Below the pieces are notes generated by a model, which saw only the letters and a list, made by a program, of their open reading frames with translations, had not been told where the DNA came from and ran no database searches. From Porpolomopsis calyptriformis (Eukaryota; Basidiomycota; Agaricomycetes; Agaricales; Hygrophoraceae), in the NCBI GenBank assembly GCA_951640195.1, contig OX621169.1, forward strand, positions 1,984,001 to 2,048,000: a stretch of 64,000 nt of DNA, read 5' to 3'. Each line of letters begins with the position of its first letter. Position 1 is the stretch's first letter. This document shows positions 11,437 through 22,892 of this stretch, one piece after another. The translations under genes and the position numbers were made by a program.

Positions 11437-14400
11437 TTAATCGTCCTTTGTTTTAAGATGCAAGGCACGCCGGATTGAGAAGACACGAGAAACAGATCCA
11501 CCTTGTTGCCTCTTTGTCTGTGGCGAAGTAAGGCTATGGGTGCTTTGGCGGCGTTCGGACAAACGGCTCTGCATTCGACGCATCGCGACTCCATTTTCTT
11601 CCATGGAAAAGTCATACCCTCGATGAACGGACCGTATACCAGTGGACATGTCCGTCCGACTACCTCCTCGGTTATCTAAAGATGGCCGTGGTTGATCGAT
11701 GGAAACGTCGCCGATACTATCTGCTCGAGAAGAACGGGATGCAGGGCGCAGCAAAGCGCGTAGACCGGTACCTGGTGCAGCGGCACTCAGATCGCGAGAT
11801 GGATCCTTCTTGTGGATATACCGCACGATGTCGATGTCGTCTGGTGCATACCCGAATTTCCAAGCTTTTGCAAGATATCGGGGTGCAAGTGCAAGGAGAA
11901 CTGTGATGGGAAGACAAAGCCAGAAATAGGCAGAGCGAAAGACAAAAATATCGTTTCCGTATACATCGGTGACAAACCAACCGGGTGAAATGAGGGCGTA
12001 GATTGCCTGTTAACATGTTAGATGAATACAAAGAGGAGAGTGAAACGGACAGACAGTATAAGCAAAAACCAAAACGATTCCAAGGAATACCGCGAAGAAA
12101 ACCCACCAGGTCCAGACACTGGTGTTAAGGCCATTGAACAAGTTAGCTACCACTACGGCCGATATGACCATGGTCTAATTAGGTATATGTCACCAACCTC
12201 ACGTGAAGGAAGAGATCACGGGCGTACCGTCGCAAATTCATATTGCGCAATTGGAAAGCCATCCGAACGGGACGTCGGCGTCATGTAGGAGAAAGCAATG
12301 ATGAAAAACACGATGGCGGACTGACGGAGGTCAAATATCAGCAGTTGGTTATATTTCAATCATCTCAACTAACCTGATAGATTCCATCCATCATGTATAT
12401 AAGGAACGACCACATCCCAAACCACCTTCCTTCTCGTCCGAATCGATAGAGTTCAGGTAATTGCATCAGAACGTCAGAATCTGCGAAAGACATCAGGTAG
12501 GTACGACCGATTTATTGCCATAGCCAGTCTTACCAACTATTCGATCGAAAAGGCCCATCCCAATCACAGGAGCAATTGTCCAAAATGAATTCCAAAATAA
12601 TAAATATGTGTATTCCAATACACTTCAACGTTATGAGCTATGACCGCAGGAAAAGGAACACAAAAGGACTTACTAATTTGAACTCCATGCATCATATATC
12701 TGAAACCACCATAAGACCCCGATGCAGACAATATTTTTGTAAAAGAAGTTGAGAATCCTGAAGGGAGCACATTAGTAAGCCTTCGCAGTCGTCAGCGGGA
12801 CTGCGAAACAGACATATTTCCATTGCGGGCATATGACCAAAGCCCATGGACAAGCAACAGTCGTTTAAGAAACCGGAACTGGTGTAAGAAATTAGCCTCT
12901 TCAGCATAGGCCATATTCAGCATAGCACCCACCTGACCAATAGCGTAATCGGACGAATTCACAGCCTGAAGTCCCTCTTCACCGGAGATTCCGACACCAA
13001 CATCGGCAGCCTATGTATCACCCGCGTTAGACTGTCTCGGCGACACCTGGAGGATAAATCACGAACCAGAATCATGCTAACGTCATTCGCGCCATCTCCA
13101 ATGGCAAGGGTAATCACGCCCAAACCGTCCTTAACAAGCTTGACCACGAGAGCTTTCTGTAAAGGTGACACCCTACAGCAAATCACACCTTCACATAACA
13201 TGGCTAGACGGAGCAATATGGCTTTGTGTTGATCATCTCCCAATGCCTATATTTCAAGTATAGTCAAATCCGACTGGTCGGCTATGTATGGTTCAGAACA
13301 ACTCACGCTATCCAAAGCCGACCCGTCAATAACGAGCACAAACCCTCCCGGTCGATCGCCATTGTTTGTGCCAACGATAGATGAAACGCCCGTATCAATC
13401 CGTTGCAAGGGGTAAGGACGTTCTTCAGAATTTGAAGGTGTCGATGGTGTTTCCATGTTAGCAGCTCCATCGGGCATTACCATATCGCTCTCAGGAAAGA
13501 AGTCCTGGATGGCATTAAGCATCTGCAAGTAAACCGATTTGTTGTGTACATTGCCACCACGGACGACAATGATGTTTGACTCCCTGCCAATCAAGTTGGT
13601 GCTATGTCCAATGGCTAGATGGAGTGGCTGTTAGAGAAGATTCTTGCTGTAGCTGGCATTACGTACCTATTGCAGTCTCGAGTTTATCTCCGGTTGCAAC
13701 CCAAACCTTAATGCCAGCCCTCTTAAGGTCAGCAATGGTCTCTGGGACACCATCCTGAAGGCGATCTTCGATGGCGGTGGCACCCAAAAGCCTCAAGTCT
13801 TGTTCCAATTCGTCCGAGACAGCTTCGATCCCGGCTTCCCTGTTATCTATCGCCGCGGTGGCCGCACGATAACGCTCACTCCACGCCTCATACTCCTCGT
13901 CTGAAGAGAAAGTCATGAAAACCCTAGCCTGAGGCTTATATACATGAACGCTGCTCACCTGAAACGACCTTGTAAGCAAGTGTTAGGGTCCTCAACCCCT
14001 CACTAGCAAACTGTGCCAAGTGTCCTTCGGTTAGGCTTTTTAGCTCGTCTGTTCCGGCCTTCAGTCGTTCAAAAATAACATTATCGGCGCCTTTGATCAA
14101 TAAAAACAATCTCCCGTCGCTTCCATCCATTCTCCTCAACACAACACTCATCCGCTTTCTCGCACTCGTAAACTCCAATATGTTCAGGAGCTCGTATCTC
14201 TCCACTTCATCCGAGAATGGCGTCTGCAATCTGAGCATCTCCCGGTCCCGCCCAAGAAAGACGAAACCCATATCCGCGGCAGCTCGCACCAGGGCAGCTT
14301 CATCAGGCGACTGAGCCTTGTACTCAATCTTGCCCGTCTCTGGGTCGACGGCAGCCAACACCGTATGACAGAGGGAAAGGACGGTGAAGAAGCCGTTCAG

Positions 14401-16531
14401 CAGGCGTGCATGAGAGGCGTAATCAGAGCTCGGGTCAGCTCCGATAGATTCCTCCAGGTCTGCCTTGAGTACCGCATCATGGAAGTGAGTCAGAACACCT
14501 TCAGGAAGCTTTACACGATCTGCCGTTGTTGGCTTCTGGGCACCCCTCTCGGGGTTGGTTGCGCCTGACCCCAGAGCGGTCGAGGAATCCATGCTGGACA
14601 GCGGGACTTCAGTTACTTCCGGTATTTTCTGAAGGTCTCGTGCCGTCGGGTCTTCATTGCCATTTAGTTCCGACGTTCTCTGTGCTTCTGGTTCAAATCC
14701 TCCTTCGCCATCGAGCAGATCTGGGTCGCCCTTGTAGACTTTGCCACCAATTGAACATCGGCGGAAAACCATTGAATTCTGTTATGATAATGATGAGAAA
14801 TGGTGCCGGAGTCTAAAACAGGGTGTGTGATAAGCGAACCTGAGTCAAGGTGCCAGTCTTGTCAGAAAAGATGTACTCGATCTGTCCGAGATCATCGGAC
14901 AAGTTCCAACTCCTGGCAAGTGCGGGTTGATCTGTCTTTTCATACCAGATATCCTTGTCGAAATAAATGAAGAGGGCCTGAATTGTGCGGACAAACTCGA
15001 TGGAGATGTACAAAGAAATCGGGACAATGTTTTGGAAACTAAATAATGATAGTTTGCAAAAAAGCCTATCAGATGCAAAGGAAAGACTAACGTGATTAAG
15101 GCAAATGCCCAAGTGACCAAACCGTTAATCGAGGGATTATCATTTTTCTGATTGTCGTCAAAGAGCCAGGGTGCACCTCCAGGATAATCCTTGTGCTCAA
15201 GGTAAGCGTCCGAAATTGCACAAGCCACAGCCATGCTACCGAGAAGCAGCAAGTTGAGGAAGCTGTCCAACGCAAGAAGTTCAGGTCAGCTTGGTTAGGA
15301 TGGAAGAGAGCAAGAGGCATACACTTGTGGATTCATCTGCCGCTCGACTTTACTCCGCTTGCTTGGGGTACCTCCAGAATTCAAGACAATCTTGGTATCT
15401 TGGCCGGTAAAGAGCACAATCCCGATGACCCACTCTGTATTTCGTAAGACGGTGCCTCGGAGAAGCGTCATTTGGAAATCGATTGGGTACCGGTCGTTAC
15501 CCTTGACTAGAGCAGCATTGAGCCTATACATGTTGACATCGGGACGATCGCATTCAATGTGGAAGCCATTGCTTCTGTTGGCGCAGTCCGCGGCGGAACG
15601 TAAGTGAGTTAGCTCGGGCACGGCATGGCGTGACTTGAGGTTCGTCTCTCCATCCAGATTCTTAGTCTCGACGAACGCGACATTTTCCTCTTCCGAAGTT
15701 GAACAGATGAGAATGTCAGCCGGGAAAGATTGAGTATCCATGATCTTGATGAAATCGCCGACACGCACATCCTCCCAAAGGGTTGGCGCCCAACATGGTT
15801 TGTCATGATCGTCATGGCGGTTCTCATCGAGGCTCGGATTTGCTTCCCGATCAATACTCTGTCTAGCGGGGAGCGAGGGCGAGGAAACTATGTCCTCACG
15901 CTCACTCTTGTCTGGTTCACGGGTGCCAAGAGGCTTGACGACTCTGGAGCTAGGCCGTCCTCTGAAGATGCCACGGACAAAGGTCTTACTTTTCTTGGCC
16001 ATGGCGTTGGAATTAACCCAGCCACCGCCGGAAAGGATATGAGATAGTGAGTGGTTGACACGACGGTCGGATTGGTGACGCTTGACGTCCTCATAGCCAT
16101 CTTTGAGCGCGGTAATACTCAAGACTATGAGGAGAGGTAGGATCACGAGACCTTTGGCGATGGTGGAAAATTTACTGAAAAACTGCAACACGGCAATGCC
16201 GAGGAAGAAACTAGGAGGTATAAAGTCAGCAAGATATGCGGGAGTAGCATTTTGACCACGCGTACACATTGGCAACACGCCGGAACTGTTCCAACAGATT
16301 TCGGGGCAAGAAAGTAAAGAGCGAGTACTTGGAGGTGATAACCTGGTTGGTGGGGTAGGTATGCTCCTTCTTTGGTTTCCCATTATGCCCAAGGTGGTCG
16401 GGTGGAACGTCCTCGTTGACAAAGATAGCGCGAGGGGGTCCAGGTTCTCGGCGCCTCGAAAAGAGAGACTCAACGTTGAAGGCGGCTAATTTATCATACC
16501 AGGCTACAAAGGCTGTACGAGTCGGAGACAT
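11437..16531 (-). CDS. P4-type ATPase, phospholipid flippase (Dnf-type)
   Basis: Starts at ATG 16531 (MSPTRTAF), ends at TAA 11437, with about ten introns. Diagnostic motifs in order: '[18 protein letters not shown]' before helix 1; 'NLDGETNLK', the P4-specific DGET in the actuator loop; '[11 protein letters not shown]', the phosphorylated Asp; '[11 protein letters not shown]' and 'RKRMSVVLR' in the nucleotide domain; '[14 protein letters not shown]'; and '[12 protein letters not shown]' in the hinge. Four or more C-terminal helices follow, then a basic, serine-rich tail ('[17 protein letters not shown]'). These enzymes move phospholipids to the cytosolic leaflet of plasma or Golgi membranes, usually with a Cdc50-type partner (not in this window). 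The exact paralogue (Dnf1/2 or another class) is not settled here. Confidence 0.9.
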
Positions 16532-16884
16532 GAGCTGGTGGTCGTGGCAGAATAGAGACGTTAGCGGTGAGAATTATTGGGCAACATGGATACTAAAGCT
16601 GCGGCTAGCTGCGTTGGCTAATGATGTCTCTTAGTGAGCCTGGCTGACAAATCGCCAAGTCATGATGGATAAGCGTCATTTGGTTTCGGCACGGGAAAAC
16701 GGCTCATATTGAATCCATCATGGTAAAGTAAAATAAAAAACGAGCGTGGTCAAGACAGGTAGGATAAACGAGAACCGCAAGAAATAGAACATTAGAAACG
16801 AAAGAACGCGCGATAGAGCTGGTGGAAGAGGGTATCTTTTTTTGCCGCCTTAGTAGAGGCGCCGATCGTACACTCGGCTGCGAC
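16532..16884. other. Intergenic region upstream of the flippase
   Basis: This lies between the flippase start and the septin stop, both on the minus strand, so it should hold the flippase promoter and the septin 3' region. No open frame of note and no repeat was seen. Confidence 0.5.
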
Positions 16885-18219
16885 TTAACGCTGCTCGGTC
16901 GATGGTGGAGGCCGTTGGTTTACTCCCTCTTTCAGGGCCAGCAACTGTTTCGAGCGGAACGCCTCATAGTGAATCTGGGCAGTCGTTTCGATCAAATCCT
17001 GCAAGTGGGTCCTAAGAAACATATATCAGTAATGAAAAAGATGGACACAAAAAGAAGCACAAACCTTGTGAGGAAATTTCTCAAGTGCATAAACTCGCAG
17101 TGGTTCTCATTCTCGACATTCACGACGCCCCAGCGGTTCTTGCGGCCACGAACTGACTTGCCATCGATAATGACGTTGTTCTCAGAACCAACGACAGCAA
17201 ATGGGATGGTGGTCTGTTCGGGGTGGTAAGCCAACGACAAAAGTCGAGATGAAAGAACCGACCCGCATCTCCTCATTCAGCTGGAGCTCCTCTTCGTCAT
17301 TCTCATCTGTATCAAATGGATACAGGCGGATGTTGTTGTAGATGAGTTCATCGCGAATCTACGGGCCGCAAGGGTTAAAGGCTGCATTGACCAACTGAAC
17401 TACGCAACTCGCCTTCAGCTTGAATGCGTCTCTCTCTTCAAGCGACAAACTGTCCGACTTGGCGATGACGGGAACCACGTTTACAACCTCGCTGAGCTTC
17501 TTCATGACGATTACATCGATGGGTCGGAGGGAATGGCCTGTGGGGCTGATAAAGTACAGACAACAATGGATACGCGTATCCTGGATGTAACGGTCACGCA
17601 TGGCGGTAAGTTCCTTGCGGAGATACGCGCTATGCTGGTCCTTAATGTACTTGATAATAGGGTCCCAGCTGTTCAGGGAAAGTGTCATCCTCTGCCGCAG
17701 AACAGTACACTAATGATAAAAACACACCAGTTTTCATTGTTGATCTGGTCACCGTATCCAGGGGTATCCACAATATTCAACCTTAGTTTGACACCATTTT
17801 CAACAATGACTGGAGATCACCTGTTAGCGGACGGCATATGACGAAAGAAACATAAAAATTCACCCCGAGAAACAGCTTGTATTTCGGTGGTTTGCCTCAC
17901 AGGTTCATCCGCCATGAAGCGTCCCTTTGTGTCCATCAAATGTGAGGCGAAAATGGTGTTTATCAAGGTCGATTTTCCCAAGCCGGTTTGTCCTGTTCCA
18001 TAAACCTGTGAGCATCTTCAAGAGTATAGAAATGGCAATGAAAAAGAAAATGGATGGAGAAACCCCGATTTGACTGGGTGGTAACAAATAAAACGTACCA
18101 ACAACGATTACATTGAACTGGAAACCCCGCTTCAAGAGCTTGTGCTCGATTTGCTGGGTGATGGAGTCAAATCCAACGTACGAGTCCGCACGAATCTCTT
18201 CAGCAATAGAGGCAGCCAT
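16885..18219 (-). CDS. CDC10: Septin, Cdc10-type
   Basis: Starts at ATG 18219 ([20 protein letters not shown]) and ends at TAA 16885, with several short introns. The polybasic lipid-binding stretch before the GTPase domain is present ('[16 protein letters not shown]'). The P-loop GQTGLGKS is reassembled across an intron. The switch motif DTPGYGD, the G4 'AKSD' and the septin unique element ('[11 protein letters not shown]', 'RGRKNRWG', '[19 protein letters not shown]') all follow. The short C-terminus without a coiled coil is typical of Cdc10 rather than Cdc3, Cdc11 or Cdc12. Septins polymerise into hetero-oligomeric filaments at septa, bud necks and hyphal branch points. Confidence 0.93.
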
Positions 18220-18456
18220 GTTTACAAGTGAATGAACGTTGAGGAAAAATTTAGCTCTTGAGACCAAAGATGGACACACAACCAATGTGGCTGAACTTGT
18301 AGATGATACATTCTTCTATGACTGACTTTTCCTTTTGACAGCCTCTCAGACCTTTCTCCCCCAATCGCCATGGATTTCCTTCTAAAGGGCACTGCCCAAC
18401 CTAGCCAACAAAACACAAAGAATAAGTCAGTGGATAATTTATTGATAAACATCACA

Positions 18457-19886
18457 CTAGAATGAGAGGAAGGGTATCGAAAAGGCAGCTACGAGAACCA
18501 GACATGCAATGACGATTGTGGTGAAAATGTGTCCACGCTCGATACTATTATTATGTGGGGTGATTTGATATGGTATTGGGTTGATTGGCGGTGACGGGAA
18601 AAGTCGAACGTACCCGATAGACTTGAAACCATGAATACTGGTATAGACGAGATCAGATAGCGAGAAAAGAATCAAAACAAGGTACTGACTAATACCCTTC
18701 CAAGTTGTGACGTATCTGATCCTCCATGCCAGTAGGTACACCATCCAGCGAGAAAGTGACAGTTGTCGAATCAAATAATTGAGTCAACGTAGTGGTAAGC
18801 GTTGCAAAATGACCTGGTCGATTTGAGCAATGATCGAGCATATTGGCTCAAGGATTTACAAACATGAAGGCCAGGTTGGACTTTTCAATGACCAGGTTTG
18901 CACGATTTCCTTGGGTGGGGTGACGGAGATGTACTTGCCCACAACGCCGCCATCGAAGAGCGAATACTCGGAATCGGCTTGAGGAGTCGACTATAGTTGA
19001 CGAAAGCAACGTATCAATACACCTTATCGAAGGTAAGAAATGGAGCAAGAACTTTGGCCGATGCGTGGCTCCACGAAGGAATCTTCTTTTCATCCGTAAG
19101 CAATCCAAACAAGGCTTCCGCGTCCGCCATGAATGTTCCCTCCACGGTGACCTTGGACGTGTTGAACGTGCTCTTTTTGGCCTCTACGTTCTCAACTGTC
19201 TGGCCAGCTAAGAGAGCCGAGGATGAGGCCGATTTGGATGTAGAGGCAGTATTAGAAACGGTTGAAGGCAAAGGAGTACCCGAACGGCTTGGGACGGCGC
19301 TGACGGTGAGATCTTTACCATGAGTTTCGATCAGCGCCACAGGGAATTCAGCGAATTTGGTTTCGAGAGCAATGGGCAAGCGGGATTTAGCTAGAGAAAA
19401 TAGGGCCTCCACGGGAGGAGAGGATTCGGTTGTGAGGGTCCAAGTGTACTGAGAAAGAAAAGGCGCGTCATCGGATCTTTGCTGGCCATGCCAGAAACTG
19501 GAATCTTACCGTATAATCTGATAAACCGTCAAGGGTGATTTCATGAGAGACCTCTGGGATCAAGAGCGTCCCGTTAACCTCCGTTCCATCGCTAGCTGTC
19601 CCGGACCACTCCAACTCAACTTTGCAGTCGTATATAGTGATCAATCTATAATCATTTGGTCATGCGGTTATTTCCTGGAGATTCAAAGAAAAGCCACGCA
19701 CTTGGACTTTCTCTGGCCGAGCTCGACATCCCCTTCTACGTCTGTCACATCCGATACGGAAACTACTTCCTGGGATTGACCGATAACAGATAATGTGGTC
19801 AACTCGCGTTTGAACCACTCTTGACCCCAACGCGTAACATTTTTGTTTTTCCAATGCCAATTTGCAGTGCTGGGTGGGAGTGCCAT
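18457..19886 (-). CDS. AHA1: Activator of Hsp90 ATPase, Aha1, with a hydrophobic C-terminal tail
   Basis: Starts at ATG 19886 (MALPPSTANWHWKNKNVTRW), the standard Aha1 N-terminal motif, and continues with 'GQEWFKRELTTLSV', 'DVEGDVELGQRKSK' and the AHSA1 domain ('VTVEGTFMADAEALFGLLTD'). A serine/alanine-rich linker joins the two domains. The C-terminal exon pair reads 'SLDGVPTGMEDQIRHNLEG', then 'IHGFKSIGIERGHIF', followed by about 20 hydrophobic residues (TTIVIACLVLVAAFSIPFL) and the stop. Aha1 binds the Hsp90 middle domain and stimulates its ATPase. The usual protein ends soon after the 'GLKSIG' segment, so the added membrane-like tail is unusual; it depends on two short introns (donors after LEG and SIG), both of which have good GT..AG ends. 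Confidence 0.9.
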
Positions 19887-21058
19887 TCGCTGTACGGTCA
19901 ATGTGACTCAAATGACAAAATGAAAGGACGAAGAAGAGGCATGTTTGTGTATGCGGGTTGTTTGTGTGACATCCATCCTCTCCAGAATGTTCCAGCTGTT
20001 TCCTCTTGGTTTCTGGCAAATCAAACTAATGGCGACCGTCTATCAGGGCGTTGTTACAACCAACTCATTTATGGTTACACAGGGAAATTGGCCACAGTGA
20101 GCGCAGCACTGTCATCATCCAGATTGACCAGATTGATCCCCATTTTGCTTATTGTCGTAATCCTGTCCTGAAATGTGAATAGTTTGAAAAATCTCTATCC
20201 AGCACCAAGTTGGCTCTCGGACCTTGGGTGTCTTGACCGTGCATTCTGGCCGGCCTCTCATCGTTTCTCGATTGGCCTTGGAATTTCCAACCACTCTGAT
20301 ATGCCAGTACCTTTCGGATCCAAACCTTGTGTCGTCAGAATTGGCATAGCTCACAATTTCTGAGTCTTTGTGTTCATACTATCGAATTCTCACACAATCC
20401 GGCAGTCAAGTGTCGAGACTATTGTCTTCACCCATAACTCCAGCCATTTACCCATGCTCTTGTTTCCAGAACAAAAACGGTCACGCAGCGCGTGACGTCA
20501 CTGACACACTCTACATTTTTGTGATCGTCCTAACTTAAGCGGGATACTACCTGGTCTCTCGGGTGACTTCACGGCCCTACTCGCCTTGATTGTCGTGGAC
20601 ATATATTCTTATTATACAAACCATTGACGGGACGGCAGAGGTCAGCCCACTCGGCAACCTGTAAGTCCTGGTGCTTTGTGATCCGTTTTGTTACCATACC
20701 TCTCTACTGGACTTACATATTTCTACCCCAGAAGCAAGATTCGAATTGACTCAATCAATCTATTATTGCGCGATCGCATCCTGTGAAGCTATTTGAGGAA
20801 ATTCGTTTTGGACGCCGCAATTCTTGTCTGCCAGCTGAGCATTGCCTCACCGCCGTATCAAGCTCGGGTCACTGAAGACAAAAGGATTATGAATCGAGAG
20901 ATCCAATGTGTCCATTATCATCTCCATCCGCGTTCCCATCTGAACATATTTAGAGTGCAAAGACGTCGACTTTTATTCTTTCCATTGCACTCACGGTGCA
21001 CTTACGCCCAAGCTCAACCCCCCTCCCTTCCTTCACTTTTCCACCCTATCTATCTGCG
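19887..21058. other. Long intergenic region before the terpene synthase
   Basis: About 1.2 kb between divergent genes AHA1 and the terpene synthase, so it should contain both promoters. Several short open stretches exist (for example 20115-20354 on the minus strand), but none starts with ATG in a convincing context or shows family motifs. No repeat of note. Confidence 0.5.
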
Positions 21059-22279
21059 ATGGTTGACACCGTACTTCCTCTTCCCGTTGGAGACTCTCTG
21101 CCCTTCTTTATTCTTCCCGACCTCGTTTCCCACTGTCGTTTTCCTCTTGTTTATCATCCCCTTGGTGACCTCATAGCCCACCAGTCCGTCACTTGGCTCG
21201 ATACAAATTGCCCAGACCTCAACCCTAAGCAGAGGCGTGCACTCCACGGCCTCCAAGCCGGCGAACTCACCGCATATTGCTACCCGACCTGCAAGCCCGA
21301 ACGCCTCCGTGTCGTCAGCGACTTCATGAATTACCTCTTTCATCTCGATAACATCAGCGATGGAATGATGACGAGGGAGACCGACGTCCTTGCTGACGCT
21401 GTTATGAATGCTTTGTGGCTCAATGATCGATATATGCCTACAAGCGTGGCAAGAAAGGCACAGCCCAACGACGAGCTAAATGCTGGAAAGCTTGCTAGGG
21501 AGTAAGCCTTCATTCTTCCGGTAATAAATGGAATCACGCTAACATTGTTTTCGATGACAGTTATTGGTCACGCTGCATCGCTGATGCCGGTCCTGGAGTG
21601 CAAGCGCGGTTCAAGGAGAGTCTTACTATGTTCTTCGAGGCTGTGAACACTCAAGCTCGCGCGCGAGACTTTGGAGTTATCCTTGATTTGGAATCGTACA
21701 TAGACCTCCGACGTGACACCAGCGGGTGCAAACCCGTATTTGATCTTATCGAATATGCCCTTGATTTTGACCTTCCGGAATTCGTCGTAACGCATCCAGT
21801 CATCAAGGCCCTCAACCAAGGGACAAATGATTTAGTGACATGGTCAAATGTACGAGCATACACATCTAGTCATTGTTAGCCCCATTTTGAACGCCCCTCT
21901 TCCCCAGGACATTTTCTCGTATAACGTTGAACAATCACGAGGCGACACGCACAATATGATTGTCATCCTAATGACTTACCATGGCTTCACTCTCCAGGGC
22001 GCCGTGAACTTTGTTGGCGAGCTTTGTCGGCAGACAATAGACGCATTCATTGAAAATCGCAAGCTTTTGCCTTCGTGGGGGCCCGAGATTGATGCAATGG
22101 TCGACGGTTATGTCCAAGGTCTCCAGGACTGGATCACTGGATCGCTCCATTGGAGCTTTATGACAAAGAGATATTTCCGAGATAAAGGCGCGGAGGTAAA
22201 AAGGACGAGAATCGTGAAGTTGTTGCCTAAAGAGAAACAGGTGCGCAAAGTCGCACCTGATCATACCAAGTTCGTCTAA
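21059..22279 (+). CDS. Sesquiterpene synthase (class I terpene cyclase, basidiomycete type)
   Basis: Three exons (21059-21501, 21561-21849, 21908-22279) give 367 aa. The aspartate-rich metal motif reads 'HLDNISD' near residue 95. The NSE/DTE metal motif is complete as 'NDIFSYNVEQSRGD', joined across intron 2. The C-terminal 'W..GSLHWSFMTKRYF' carries the conserved Arg-Tyr pair. The order and spacing match mushroom sesquiterpene synthases, which ionise farnesyl diphosphate and cyclise it; the product cannot be predicted from sequence alone. No P450, oxidoreductase or prenyltransferase lies beside it; the neighbours are AHA1 and ILV2, so it is a stand-alone gene, not part of an obvious cluster. 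The ATG at 21059 starts 'MVDTVLPLPVGDSLPFF'. Confidence 0.92.
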
Positions 22280-22892
22280 TCCCTACAATTCGTTGTCGAC
22301 TCTTACTCATTCCATTCTCAATTACTAGTTCGATCCTTCGTTCACTACTCGCAATCTGGCCATTGCCTTTTATTATCCTTTGTTTTCAGGAAAGCATGCG
22401 CGGGTTTACGTTAGTGCTCCTTTATATCGTATCTTTATTCCGTCCTACTTTTACTTCTGCCGTCGCAATGGTTTGATGTCTTATGATTGTGATGAAATGA
22501 CAAGTCCTTGATGTTTAATGCTCTTGTTGCGCTTCGCTCGCCGTTACTCATCCCATGTAAGGATGAGGATGAGATTACACTCAGGAATGGAACTCATGAT
22601 GATCCTGACATCCTATTTTGCCTTACCGCCGGAAATCTCTGGCGTTGCGGACACTGATTGCTCAAGTTCGAGGTGATGAAACATCCCGCACCTATCACGA
22701 TCTTTTCCAAAGACGCGACGTCCCGTTCTGTAATATTATATCTACAAACCACACTACTCTCCGAGTAACGAATGAATAGGCAGGAAGACATCCATAGAAA
22801 CTTGCCGCCCTTTTGTGGTGCTTAAATAACTACAAGATACAAGCATGGAGAATGAGGTGTAAATGATAAGCGTAAATGGGCGACTATGCCTT
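22280..22892. other. Convergent intergenic region
   Basis: The 3' flanks of the terpene synthase (+) and ILV2 (-). T-rich after the terpene synthase stop. No gene, repeat or RNA structure was recognised. Confidence 0.5.

Noticed and set aside
20115..20354. 79-codon minus-strand open stretch between AHA1 and the terpene synthase
   Set aside because: It begins without ATG, shows no family motif and cannot be extended by plausible splicing.
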